Assembly (NCBI GenBank): GCA_937872175.1
Contig: CALMPI010000043.1
Location: 1-64,000 of the forward strand
Origin: an uncultured Flavobacteriales bacterium
Lineage (GTDB): Bacteria > Bacteroidota > Bacteroidia > Flavobacteriales_F > PHOS-HE28
Reading direction: 5' to 3'
Length of the DNA stretch: 64,000 nt
The position numbers and the translations under genes were made by a program. The notes beneath the pieces were generated by a model that was not told where the DNA came from, did not search any database, and saw only the letters and a list, made by a program, of their open reading frames with translations. Positions 17,258-24,745 of the stretch are shown one piece after another. Numbering within the stretch: position 1 is the first letter of the stretch; the number at the start of each line of letters is the position of its first letter.

Positions 17258-18562
17258 TCACGCCACCACGTTTCTCCGGCTCATCAACTCCTCCACCGCA
17301 TCCGCCTCCACGGGGATGTCCGCGAACAGATCGATCGGGTTGTCGCGCGACACCAGGATGTTGTTCTCCAGGCGGATGCCCAGCTTCTCCTCGCGGATGT
17401 AGATGCCCGGCTCCACGGTGAAGACCATGTCCGGCTGGATCATCTCGTTCCACAGGCCCACGTCATGCACGTCGAGCCCCAGGAAGTGGCTGGTGCCGTG
17501 CATGAAGTACTTCTTGTAGAGCGGGCGTTCGGGGTCCTGCTTCGCCACGTCGGCCTTGTCCAGCAGGCCCAGGCCGATCAACTCGCTCTCCATGATCTTG
17601 CCGACCTCCTTGTGGTAGTCGGCGAGCAGGGTGCCCGGGCGCAGCAGTTGCGTGGCGGCGTTCTTCACGCGCAGCACGGCGTTGTACACGTCCTTCTGCC
17701 GCTTGGTGAAGCGGCCGTTCACGGGGATGCAGCGGGTGAGGTCGCTGGCGTAGCCGCCGTACTCGCAGCCGAAGTCCATCAGGATCACATCGCCGTCGTT
17801 GCACACCTGGTCGTTGGTGATGTAGTGCAGCACGCAGGCGTTGTAGCCGCTGGCGATGATGGGCGTGTAGGCATGGCCGCGCGAGCCGTTGCGCAGGAAC
17901 TCGTGCGTGATCTCGGCCTCGATCTCGTATTCCTTCACGCCGGGCTTCACGAAACCGCACACCCGCTCGAAGGCCTTGCCGGTGATGGCGATGGCGCGCT
18001 TCATCTGCGCCACCTCCTCCTGCGTCTTGCGGCTGCGGATGCGGTGCATGATCGGCGCGCTGCGCTTCACGCTGTGCAGCGGGTATTGGGCACGCAGTTC
18101 TTTGTTCTTGCGGTCCTCGCGCGTCTCCACCTCGTTGTGCTGGCGCAGGTGCTCGTTGCTGTTCAGGACCAGGTGCTCGCACTGCGGCACCAGGCGCTTG
18201 ATCGTGGCCTCGTAGCTGCTCGTCCACAGCACGGTGGCGATGCCGCTCAGGTCGCGCGCCTCCTGCTGGGTGAACTTGGCGCCTTCCCAGATCGCGATCA
18301 GCTCGCTGGTCTCGCGCACGAAGAGGATCTCGCGGTCCTTCGGGTCCACCGCATCGGGGAACAACAGCAGGATCGTCTCCTCCTGGTCGATGCCGGTCAG
18401 GTAGAAGATGTCGCTGGCCTGCTTGAACGGCATCGTGCCATCGGCGCTGGTGGGCATGATGTCGTTGCTGTGGAACACGGCCAGGCCGCCTTTCTCCAGG
18501 TGCTGACGGAAACGGGCGCGGTGCTCGCGGTAGGTAGCGGCTGAGAGCGGGTTGTAACGCAT
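17258..18562 (-). CDS. pepP: Xaa-Pro aminopeptidase (M24 family)
   Basis: A cytoplasmic dinuclear metallopeptidase that removes N-terminal residues preceding proline. The 434-residue protein has an N-terminal creatinase-like domain and a pita-bread catalytic domain with all five expected metal ligands: Asp in MDFGCEY and Asp in YASDLTR, His in HGTSHFLGLDVHD, Glu in VEPGIYI and Glu in GIRLENN. The start at ATG 18562 (MRYNPLSAAT) is chosen over an open frame reaching 18739. It matches homologue N-termini and lies 4 nt after a -7 element (TACCTTCG, 18567-18574), so the mRNA is probably leaderless. It is monocistronic, with a terminator at its 3' side. Confidence 0.93.
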   Translation of the reverse strand: MRYNPLSAATYREHRARFRQHLEKGGLAVFHSNDIMPTSADGTMPFKQASDIFYLTGIDQEETILLLFPDAVDPKDREILFVRETSELIAIWEGAKFTQQEARDLSGIATVLWTSSYEATIKRLVPQCEHLVLNSNEHLRQHNEVETREDRKNKELRAQYPLHSVKRSAPIMHRIRSRKTQEEVAQMKRAIAITGKAFERVCGFVKPGVKEYEIEAEITHEFLRNGSRGHAYTPIIASGYNACVLHYITNDQVCNDGDVILMDFGCEYGGYASDLTRCIPVNGRFTKRQKDVYNAVLRVKNAATQLLRPGTLLADYHKEVGKIMESELIGLGLLDKADVAKQDPERPLYKKYFMHGTSHFLGLDVHDVGLWNEMIQPDMVFTVEPGIYIREEKLGIRLENNILVSRDNPIDLFADIPVEADAVEELMSRRNVVA

Positions 18563-18566
18563 AGGG

Positions 18567-18574
18567 CGAAGGTA
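18567..18574 (-). promoter_or_regulatory. -7 element (TACCTTCG) abutting the aminopeptidase start
   Basis: On the minus strand TACCTTCG, four bases, ATG. Leaderless arrangement, one mismatch to TAnnTTTG. Confidence 0.6.
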
Positions 18575-18605
18575 TGGCGGGCGCGAAGCTCCAATTCTCA
18601 AGCTC

Positions 18606-18634
18606 CAAGCTTCAAGGCCCGCCTTTGAAGCTTG
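18606..18634. repeat. Hairpin of AAGCTTCAAG-type repeats
   Basis: CAAGCTTCAAGGC and GCCTTTGAAGCTTG form a 13-bp stem with one bulged base and a 2-nt loop. Further variants of CTTGAG/CTTGTG words continue to about 18665. It lies in a 357-bp gene-free gap that also holds repeat copy B. Confidence 0.55.
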
Positions 18635-18666
18635 AGACTTCAGCCTTGTGACTTGAGGCTTGTTCT

Positions 18667-18829
18667 GGGCGTACCCCCTCGCAAAAGCCTCGGGGTCGCG
18701 TGCTCCGCTGTAGCCGGACTTGTCAGGGCCGGCACCCACGGCGCTGCGGTGGCTTCCTTCGGTCGCCTCCTCGCCGCTCGTGGTTGCAAGGCCCTTCCCG
18801 CGCCGGGCTGCCGCTTCGCCCGCTCACGC
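18667..18829 (+). repeat. Interspersed intergenic repeat, copy B
   Basis: This 163-bp element starts GGGCGTACCCCC and ends CGCCCGCTCACGC. It matches copy A (2823-2988, opposite strand) at 46/47 positions at its left end and 22/23 at its right end, while the central ~90 bp differ. No coding potential is accepted here. Confidence 0.8.
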
Positions 18830-18891
18830 TGTCGATCCTCCCGGGATCACCTGCTCAATAGAGTGGTGCCACCTTCATCACCTCCGCTCCG

Positions 18892-18899
18892 TATCCTTG
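18892..18899 (+). promoter_or_regulatory. Possible -7 element (TATCCTTG)
   Basis: TATCCTTG lies 20 nt before the ATG at 18920 and has one mismatch to TAnnTTTG. Confidence 0.4.
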
Positions 18900-18919
18900 G
18901 TACGTCCAACACAGTACCC

Positions 18920-19192
18920 ATGCCTCACATCCTCGCCTCCATCTCCCTCACCCCCGAAGGCATGGCTCACATCCGCGCCACCCCGGAACTGCAGAAGGCG
19001 GAGATGGAGTTCGTCAACAAGTGGAAGGAGGATGGGCTTCTCGAGAGCTTCTTCATCAGCGCCGACCGGACGGGAGCGTTCCTGCTCCTGAGCGGTGTGG
19101 AGCTGGGCCGCGCAAAGGAGCTGATCGGCATCCTGCCCTACTTCCCGTACATGGCCGAGGTGCAGTACTTCGAGCTGGACAAGCAGTTCTGA
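18920..19192 (+). CDS. Small dimeric alpha/beta-barrel-like protein (muconolactone isomerase-like)
   Basis: The 90-residue protein has an alternating strand-helix pattern: a first strand ILASISLT, a long helix to EFVNKWKEDGLLESFF, the strand GAFLLLSGV, a helix GRAKELIGIL, then PYFPYMAEVQYFEL. This resembles the dimeric alpha/beta-barrel fold of the muconolactone delta-isomerase and YciI-like families. No catalytic residue can be assigned, so function is not inferred. Its stop lies 3 nt before the next ATG, so the two are likely co-transcribed. The open frame reaches back to 18632 through the repeat, but that part is not coding-like. Confidence 0.65.
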   Translation: MPHILASISLTPEGMAHIRATPELQKAEMEFVNKWKEDGLLESFFISADRTGAFLLLSGVELGRAKELIGILPYFPYMAEVQYFELDKQF

Positions 19193-19195
19193 GCC

Positions 19196-19618
19196 ATGGC
19201 GAAGGCCAACAAGACCCAAGCCACCTCCGCCAGCGTGGAGGCCTTCATCGACAAGCACCCCAAGGAGGAGATGCGCGATGACAGCCGGGTGCTGATGAAG
19301 CTGATGCAGGAGCTCACCGGCGAGGAGCCGCACATGTACGGCCCGTCCATCATCGGCTTCGGCACCTACCACTACACCTACCCCAGCGGCCATTCGGGCA
19401 GCGCGCCCCTGGCGGCCTTCAGTCCCCGCAAGCCGGAGCTGGTGATCTACCTGGGCCAGGAGGCCTTGGAGCCGGAGGCACTGGCCAAGCTGGGGAAGCA
19501 CCGGGCTACAAAGGGTTGCCTCTACGTGAAGCGCCTGGCCGACATCGACCTGAAGGTGTTGAAGGCGATGATCAAGCGGTCCATCGCGGCCACGCGCAAG
19601 GCCTATCCGTGGCGCTGA
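19196..19618 (+). CDS. DUF1801-type protein
   Basis: The 140-residue protein matches the pattern of the DUF1801/YdhG family: N-terminal helix SVEAFIDKHP, the segment MYGPSIIGFGTYHYTYPSGHSG, the strand ELVIYLG, then KGCLYVKRLADIDLKVLKAMI at the C-terminus. Members are small cytoplasmic proteins of unknown biochemical role, some associated with iron or copper homeostasis in other phyla. It sits 3 nt after the isomerase-like gene and upstream of the sdh operon, which has its own promoter element. Confidence 0.75.
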   Translation: MAKANKTQATSASVEAFIDKHPKEEMRDDSRVLMKLMQELTGEEPHMYGPSIIGFGTYHYTYPSGHSGSAPLAAFSPRKPELVIYLGQEALEPEALAKLGKHRATKGCLYVKRLADIDLKVLKAMIKRSIAATRKAYPWR

Positions 19619-19651
19619 TTTCCAGCAGCTTAGGAATTCGCGCAGGCCGCC

Positions 19652-19659
19652 TACCTTCG
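19652..19659 (+). promoter_or_regulatory. -7 element (TACCTTCG) for the sdh operon
   Basis: TACCTTCG lies 43 nt before the sdhC ATG, giving a short leader of roughly 35-40 nt. One mismatch to TAnnTTTG. Confidence 0.5.
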
Positions 19660-19702
19660 CCGCCGCGAACGCGACCATACCGTTCGCTGTTCACTGGACA
19701 CC

Positions 19703-20380
19703 ATGGCACGATCCGCCCTCCTCGGCTCCTCCCTGACCAAGAAGTACTGGATGGCCCTAACGGGCCTTTTCCTTTGTCTCTTCCTGGTGATCCACCTCGC
19801 GGGCAATCTTCAGCTGCTCGACGCAAGCCCGGAGGGCAGGCTGAAGTTCAATGCCTACGCCAAGTTCATGACCACCTTCCCGTTGATCAAGGTGGTGAGC
19901 TACGTGCTGTACTTCAGCATCCTGTTCCACGCCTTCGACGGCATCCTGCTCGCCATGCAGAACCGCCAGGCCCGCCCCACGCGCTACGTGAAGGAGAATC
20001 CCTCCGCCAACCGCACCTGGTACAGCGGCCAGATGGCCCTGCTGGGCACGCTGCTCCTGGTGTTCATCGTGCTGCACATGAAGCACTTCTGGTACGAGAT
20101 GCACTGGGGTGGCCTGCCGGTGGATGCCGAGGGCAACACCGACCTCTTCACCGTGGTGGCGGCCGCCTTCCGGGAGCCCCTGTACGTGTTGTTCTATGTG
20201 GTGGCCATGGCCGTGCTGGGCTTCCACCTGCTGCACGGGTTCCAGAGCGCCTTCCAGAGCCTGGGCCTCAACCATCCGCGGTACACCCCGATCATCAAGA
20301 ACGTGGGGGTGTTCTTCGGCGTGGTGGTGCCCATCCTCTTCGCCCTCATCCCGGTGTGGATGTTCGCCTTCCCCGGTTGA
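19703..20380 (+). CDS. sdhC: Succinate dehydrogenase cytochrome b subunit (b558 family)
   Basis: The membrane anchor of succinate:quinone oxidoreductase. The 225-residue protein has five predicted membrane helices, starting near [20 protein letters not shown]. Histidines within the helices ([25 protein letters not shown]) are suitable ligands for two b hemes. A single large subunit without SdhD is the arrangement of the diheme b558 type, expected in menaquinone-using Bacteroidota. It is followed by sdhA after 28 nt. A -7 element lies 43 nt upstream. It probably works with the SdhA and SdhB encoded next, at the inner membrane, linking the TCA cycle to the quinone pool. Confidence 0.93.
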   Translation: MARSALLGSSLTKKYWMALTGLFLCLFLVIHLAGNLQLLDASPEGRLKFNAYAKFMTTFPLIKVVSYVLYFSILFHAFDGILLAMQNRQARPTRYVKENPSANRTWYSGQMALLGTLLLVFIVLHMKHFWYEMHWGGLPVDAEGNTDLFTVVAAAFREPLYVLFYVVAMAVLGFHLLHGFQSAFQSLGLNHPRYTPIIKNVGVFFGVVVPILFALIPVWMFAFPG

Positions 20381-20408
20381 TCCTTCCCTTAGATCCGTCC
20401 GCAATTCC

Positions 20409-22424
20409 ATGAGCAAGCTCGACAGCAAGATCCCTCCCGGTCCCATCGACAAGAAGTGGACCTACCACAAGGGGCACATGCGCATCGTGGCGCCTGCGAA
20501 CAAGCGCCGCATCGATGTCATCGTGGTGGGCACCGGCCTGGCCGGTGGTGCCGCCGCCGCTTCCCTGGCCGAGATGGGCTACAACGTGAAGGCCTTCTGC
20601 TTCCAGGACAGCGCCCGCCGGGCCCACAGCATCGCCGCGCAGGGGGGCATCAACGCCGCCAAGAACTATCAGAACGACGGTGACAGCACCTACCGGCTGT
20701 TCTATGACACCGTGAAGGGCGGCGACTACCGCGCCCGCGAGGCCAACGTGTACCGCCTGGCCGAGGTGAGCGCCAACATCATCGACCAGTGCGTGGCCCA
20801 GGGCGTGCCCTTCGCTCGTGACTACGGCGGACTGCTCGACAACCGCTCCTTCGGCGGGGTGCAGGTGAGCCGCACCTTCTATGCCCGTGGACAGACCGGC
20901 CAGCAGTTGCTGCTCGGCGCCTACAGCGCGCTGATGCGCCAGGTGGGCAAGGGCGCGGTGCAGATGTTCGACCGTCACGAGATGCTCGATGTGGTGGTCG
21001 TGGACGGCAAGGCGCGCGGCATCATCGCCCGAAACCTGATCACCGGTGAGATCGAGCGGCACGGCGCGCATGCGGTGCTGCTGTGCACCGGCGGTTATGG
21101 CAACGTGTTCTTCCTGAGCACGAACGCCATGGGCAGCAACGTCACCGCCGCGTGGAAGGCGCACAAGCGCGGGGCCTTCTTCGGCAACCCCTGCTACACG
21201 CAGATCCACCCCACCTGCATCCCGGTGAGCGGCACGCACCAGAGCAAGCTCACCCTGATGTCCGAATCGCTCCGCAACGACGGTCGCATCTGGGTGCCCG
21301 CCAAGTTGGAGGATGCCAAGGCCATCCGTGAAGGGAAGAAGAAGGGCAGCGACATCCCCGAGGCCGACCGCGACTACTACCTGGAGCGCCGCTACCCGGC
21401 CTTCGGCAACCTGGTGCCGCGCGATGTGGCCAGCCGTGCCGCCAAGGAGCGTTGCGATGCGGGCTTCGGTGTGAACAGGACCGGGGAGGCCGTCTACCTG
21501 GATTTCAGCGCGGCCATTGAGCGCTACGGCAAGCTGCAGGCCAACGTGCTGAAGATCGAGAACCCCAGCAAGGAGAAGATCACAGAGCTTGGGCGTGCCG
21601 TGGTGAGCGAGAAGTACGGGAACCTCTTCGACATGTACGAGAACATCGTCGGCGAGAACCCCTACGACCACGCGATGAAGATCTACCCGGCCGTGCACTA
21701 CACGATGGGCGGCCTGTGGGTGGATTACAACCTGCAGACCACTGTTCCGGGCCTCTTTGCGCTGGGCGAGGCCAACTTCAGCGACCACGGCGCCAACCGC
21801 CTGGGGGCCTCGGCGCTGATGCAGGGCCTGGCCGACGGCTACTTCGTGATCCCCTATACCGTGGGCGATTACCTGGCCGACGACATCCGCACCGGCCCCA
21901 TCGACACCAAGCGACCCGAGTTCGACGCCGCCGAGAAGGAGGTGACGGACCGCATCAACCACTTCATCACCAACAAGGGCACCAAGCCGGTGGACGAGTT
22001 CCACCGCCGCCTGGGCAAGGTGATGTGGGACAAGTGCGGCATGGCGCGCAACGAGCAGGGCCTGAAGGAGGCCATCCAGGAGATCCGTCAGATCCGCGCG
22101 GAGTTCTGGAAGGATGTGCGCGTGCCCGGCAAGGCCAACGAGTTCAACCAGGAGCTGGAGAAGGCCGGTCGCGTGGCCGACTTCCTGGAGCTGGGCGAGC
22201 TGATGTGCATGGACGCGCTGCACCGCAACGAGAGCTGTGGCGGCCATTTCCGCGAGGAGTACCAGGAGATGGAAGGCCCTCAACAGGGCGAGGCCAAGCG
22301 CGACGATGCCAACTTCGCCTACGTGGCCGCCTGGGAGTGGCTGAGCGAGGCCGGCAAGGCCGAGCTGCACAAGGAGCCGCTGACCTTCGAGGAGGTGAAA
22401 CTGACGCAGCGGAGCTACAAGTAG
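20409..22424 (+). CDS. sdhA: Succinate dehydrogenase/fumarate reductase flavoprotein subunit
   Basis: The catalytic subunit, oxidising succinate to fumarate with covalently bound FAD. The 671-residue protein has the dinucleotide-binding motif [13 protein letters not shown] near residue 40 and the FAD-linking His in [13 protein letters not shown]. It also has the substrate-site region [15 protein letters not shown] and the [20 protein letters not shown] capping signature. Its length fits the larger flavoproteins of the b558-type enzymes. ATG 20409 ([10 protein letters not shown]) is the first sensible start after sdhC. Unlike most operons, sdhB does not follow directly: about 550 bp carrying a four-helix-bundle gene between inverted repeats lies in between. 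The left repeat begins at the last base of the stop codon. Confidence 0.96.
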   Translation: MSKLDSKIPPGPIDKKWTYHKGHMRIVAPANKRRIDVIVVGTGLAGGAAAASLAEMGYNVKAFCFQDSARRAHSIAAQGGINAAKNYQNDGDSTYRLFYDTVKGGDYRAREANVYRLAEVSANIIDQCVAQGVPFARDYGGLLDNRSFGGVQVSRTFYARGQTGQQLLLGAYSALMRQVGKGAVQMFDRHEMLDVVVVDGKARGIIARNLITGEIERHGAHAVLLCTGGYGNVFFLSTNAMGSNVTAAWKAHKRGAFFGNPCYTQIHPTCIPVSGTHQSKLTLMSESLRNDGRIWVPAKLEDAKAIREGKKKGSDIPEADRDYYLERRYPAFGNLVPRDVASRAAKERCDAGFGVNRTGEAVYLDFSAAIERYGKLQANVLKIENPSKEKITELGRAVVSEKYGNLFDMYENIVGENPYDHAMKIYPAVHYTMGGLWVDYNLQTTVPGLFALGEANFSDHGANRLGASALMQGLADGYFVIPYTVGDYLADDIRTGPIDTKRPEFDAAEKEVTDRINHFITNKGTKPVDEFHRRLGKVMWDKCGMARNEQGLKEAIQEIRQIRAEFWKDVRVPGKANEFNQELEKAGRVADFLELGELMCMDALHRNESCGGHFREEYQEMEGPQQGEAKRDDANFAYVAAWEWLSEAGKAELHKEPLTFEEVKLTQRSYK

Positions 22425-22973
22425 GTGAATGGCGAATGGTCATTGGTGAATGGGAAATACCCGGAGCTGACATGAGCCAGGAACGACTGGATGCCTTCAA
22501 TGAACTCTGCGTGGAGGAGCCGAACGAACTCTATGGGTCCATCAGCAGCTACCGTGACCTCATCATCTGGCAACACTCCATGGACACCACAGAGATGGTG
22601 TATGAGTTCGCGGCGCTGCTGCCCAACGAGGAGCGTTTCGGCCTGGTCAGCCAAATGTGCCGGGCGGCGGTTTCCATGCCTGCCAACATCGCAGAAGGAT
22701 GGGGCCGCGGCACCAGTAGTGATCGCCAACTGCTCAGTTACCTCCGGATCACGCGTGGTTCACTGTACGAGCTCGAAACACATCTGGAACTTGCTCGTCG
22801 GCTATACCGCAAGCTCCGCTTGGACCCTACGCCGATCACATCTCGCCTCACCTCGATAGCGCGGATGTTGAACAAAATGATCGTGAAGATCGAGGCCCGT
22901 TACGAATCACTTCGCAAGGACCGTGATGGCAGATGAGGCCTGCCCATTCGCCATTCACCATTGACCATTCACC
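22424..22973 (+). mobile_element. Candidate miniature cassette: inverted-repeat-flanked four-helix-bundle gene inside the sdh operon
   Basis: The left end (22424-22454) and the reverse complement of the right end (22943-22973) are 31-nt units built from GGTGAATGG words and agree at 26 of 31 positions. They bracket a single gene for a four-helix-bundle protein. The element starts at the sdhA stop and ends exactly before the sdhB ATG, so it splits an otherwise compact operon. No transposase is encoded, so any movement would need an enzyme in trans. A related hairpin without a gene lies at 55544-55617. Mobility is inferred. Confidence 0.55.
22472..22936 (+). CDS. Four-helix-bundle protein (23S rRNA intervening-sequence protein family)
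   Basis: The 154-residue protein has the family hallmarks: SYRDLIIWQHSMDTTEMVYE in the first helix, MCRAAVSMPANIAEGWGRG at the second, then SYLRITRGSLYELETHLELAR and a C-terminal helix. Members were first found inside intervening sequences of 23S rRNA genes, occur widely in Bacteroidota, and form small helical bundles; their function is not established. The start is taken as ATG 22472 (MSQERLDAFN), giving about 24 residues before the conserved core. The gene lies between sdhA and sdhB and is flanked by GGTGAATGG-type inverted repeats. No promoter element was seen, so it is probably read with the sdh operon. Confidence 0.88.
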   Translation: MSQERLDAFNELCVEEPNELYGSISSYRDLIIWQHSMDTTEMVYEFAALLPNEERFGLVSQMCRAAVSMPANIAEGWGRGTSSDRQLLSYLRITRGSLYELETHLELARRLYRKLRLDPTPITSRLTSIARMLNKMIVKIEARYESLRKDRDGR

Positions 22974-23723
22974 ATGAAACTGACACTGAAGATCTGGCGC
23001 CAGAACGGTCCCAACGACAAGGGCCGCATGGAGACCTATCCCGTGAACGACGTGTCCGAGGACATGTCCTTCCTGGAGATGCTGGACGTGCTGAACGACC
23101 AGCTGATCCGTGAGGGCAAGGACCCGGTCGCCTTCGACCACGACTGCCGCGAGGGCATCTGTGGCATGTGCAGCCTGTTCATCAACGGTGAGCCCCACGG
23201 CCCGGGCCGCGGCATCACCACCTGCCAGTTGCACATGCGCAAGTTCAAGGATGGGGACACCATCTTCATCGAGCCTTGGCGCAGCGCCGCCTTCCCGGTG
23301 ATCAAGGACCTGAGCACCAACCGCAGCGCCTTCGATCGCATCCAGGCCGCCGGCGGCTTCGTGAGCGTGAACACCAGCGGCAACCTGGTGGACGGCAACG
23401 CGGTGCCCATCCCGAAGGATGACGCCGACAAGGCCTTCGACGCCGCCACCTGCATCGGCTGTGGCGCCTGCGTGGCCACCTGCCCCAACGGCAGCGCCAT
23501 GCTCTTCGTGGCCGCCAAGGTGAGTCAGTTCGCCCTGCTGCCCCAGGGCCGTCCCGAGGCCAAGCGCCGCGTGCTGGCCATGGTGGACCAGATGGACAAG
23601 GAGGGCTTCGGCAACTGCAGCAACACCGGCGCCTGCGAGGTGGAATGCCCCAAGCAGATCAGCCTGGAGCACATCGCCCGCATGAACAGGGAGTACCTGG
23701 CGGCGAGCGTGACGAAGGAGTGA
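22974..23723 (+). CDS. sdhB: Succinate dehydrogenase/fumarate reductase iron-sulfur subunit
   Basis: The electron-transfer subunit carrying three Fe-S clusters. The 249-residue protein has the [2Fe-2S] ligands in [12 protein letters not shown] with the later Cys of TTCQLHM. The ferredoxin-like motifs follow: [14 protein letters not shown], and [12 protein letters not shown] near the C-terminus. Only SdhA and SdhC from the same operon are needed to complete the complex. Its ATG directly abuts the right inverted repeat of the inserted cassette, so its initiation region is supplied by the repeat rather than by sdhA sequence. This could uncouple its translation from sdhA. Confidence 0.96.
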   Translation: MKLTLKIWRQNGPNDKGRMETYPVNDVSEDMSFLEMLDVLNDQLIREGKDPVAFDHDCREGICGMCSLFINGEPHGPGRGITTCQLHMRKFKDGDTIFIEPWRSAAFPVIKDLSTNRSAFDRIQAAGGFVSVNTSGNLVDGNAVPIPKDDADKAFDAATCIGCGACVATCPNGSAMLFVAAKVSQFALLPQGRPEAKRRVLAMVDQMDKEGFGNCSNTGACEVECPKQISLEHIARMNREYLAASVTKE

Positions 23724-23727
23724 CCTT

Positions 23728-24045
23728 ATGAAGCAGAGAAGGCTCCTGACGATCCTTCTGGTCCTTCTCGCGTCATCAAGCTTTGTCATCGCCCGGTACT
23801 GGTATGACATCTCCCAGGTCATGATCGGCTCTGGGTTGTTTTCCTTGGACGATACAATACAGGACACGCAGGCCATCAAGCACTGGCTATTCCTGCTTCA
23901 AGGCATTGCGCTCGGTGCGCATTGCTTTACCTCATTCAAACTGGTCGGAGCAAAAGCGATCAAGTTGCTGAGCGGTGTGCTGCTTTGTGTATGGATCGTG
24001 CTTGTAATGGTTCACGCAGTTGTTGGTGCTAGCATCTTGTCGTAG
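23728..24045 (+). CDS. Small membrane protein of unknown function
   Basis: The 105-residue protein has three predicted membrane segments (about residues 5-23, 52-73 and 78-103). The middle one contains LQGIALGAHCFTSF. No family is recognised. It begins 5 nt after the sdhB stop, so it may be read with the operon, but its base composition is clearly more AT-rich than the sdh genes, suggesting a different origin. A role in the respiratory complex cannot be inferred. Confidence 0.6.
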   Translation: MKQRRLLTILLVLLASSSFVIARYWYDISQVMIGSGLFSLDDTIQDTQAIKHWLFLLQGIALGAHCFTSFKLVGAKAIKLLSGVLLCVWIVLVMVHAVVGASILS

Positions 24046-24050
24046 AACGC

Positions 24051-24140
24051 ATGTTCTTTCCAAGCAAACTCCCCCACGTCGGCACCACCCTCTTCACGAT
24101 GATGAGCAAGCTGGCGGCGGCGTGTGGCGCATTGCCCTAA
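24051..24140 (+). pseudogene. Decayed 5' fragment of the neighbouring aminotransferase
   Basis: A 29-codon frame (MFFPSKLPHVGTTLFTMMSK...) matches the start of the intact aminotransferase at 24746 (MRISSKLPHVGTTIFTVMSK...) at both protein and DNA level, by eye about 80% over 70 nt. It then ends at a TAA. Only the first 30 codons remain. The toxin-antitoxin pair lies between this fragment and the intact gene. Confidence 0.75.
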
Positions 24141-24145
24141 CTTTG
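24138..24145 (+). promoter_or_regulatory. -7 element (TAACTTTG) for the toxin-antitoxin pair
   Basis: TAACTTTG is a perfect TAnnTTTG match, 18 nt before the DUF433 ATG. Its first three bases are the stop codon of the aminotransferase fragment. Confidence 0.65.
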
Positions 24146-24163
24146 GTCGTCAAGCCGTTGACC

Positions 24164-24388
24164 ATGACCTATTTGATGGAGCGCATCACCGTCGACCCGC
24201 AGGTCTGTGGAGGTCGCGCCTGCATTCGGGGCATGCGGATCCGCGTGACGGACATTCTTGACCTGTTGGCAGCCGGCCTTACCGCCCAGCAGGTGGTGGA
24301 GGAGCTGCCGGATCTGGAGCTGGCGGATGTGGAGGCGGCGCTGAAGTTCGCCAGCGGGCGCCTCGACCATCCGATCCTTGCCGCGTGA
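24164..24388 (+). CDS. DUF433-type antitoxin
   Basis: The 74-residue protein has the DUF433 signature: ITVDPQVCGGRACIRGMRI, then VTDILDLLAAGLTAQQVVEELPDLELADVEAAL, a small helix-turn-helix-like fold. In many genomes such proteins are paired with a DUF5615 PIN-like protein, as here. The pair overlaps by 4 nt (GTGA), which is typical of toxin-antitoxin translational coupling. ATG 24164 (MTYLMERITV) or the internal Met at residue 5 could be the start. It probably binds the toxin and represses its own promoter at 24138-24145. Confidence 0.85.
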   Translation: MTYLMERITVDPQVCGGRACIRGMRIRVTDILDLLAAGLTAQQVVEELPDLELADVEAALKFASGRLDHPILAA

Positions 24389-24720
24389 CCATCTGGCTCG
24401 ACGCTCAGCTCTCGCCGGTCCTGGCCAACTGGATCCGCAACACCTTCAAGGTCACCTGCTTCCCGGTACGTGAGCTCGCCCATACCAGCGCCACGGACGA
24501 GGTGCTCTTCATGCGCGCCAGGAAGGAAGCTGACCTGTTGATCACAAAGGATGTGGACATGGTGCACCTCTTGCACCGACATGGCCCACCGCCCAGTGTT
24601 CTCTGGCTGCGCGCAGGCAATACCAGCAATGCCCGGCTGAAGCAGGTGCTGACAGCCCGCTGGGAGCACATCATGGCCATGATCAATGCGAACGAACCGC
24701 TGATCGAACTTGTCGGATAA
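24385..24720 (+). CDS. DUF5615 PIN-like toxin
   Basis: The 111-residue protein starts with GTG overlapping the antitoxin stop. The first strand IWLDAQLSPVLANWI holds the typical acidic residue. LLITKDVDMVHLLHRHGPPPSVLWLRAGNT carries a D.DM and a strand like those of PIN-like nucleases (Mut7-C/DUF5615). Such proteins are presumed RNases that act as toxins with DUF433 partners. Function is inferred from the pairing and fold pattern. It ends 25 nt before the intact aminotransferase start. Confidence 0.85.
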   Translation: MTIWLDAQLSPVLANWIRNTFKVTCFPVRELAHTSATDEVLFMRARKEADLLITKDVDMVHLLHRHGPPPSVLWLRAGNTSNARLKQVLTARWEHIMAMINANEPLIELVG

Positions 24721-24745
24721 GCACACCTGCAATTCCTCGTTGCAC

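Noticed and set aside
20346-22370. 674-codon open frame antisense to sdhA
   Set aside because: High GC leaves few stops on the opposite strand; the translated protein is low-complexity (His, Val, Ala rich) with no motif, and sdhA is certain.
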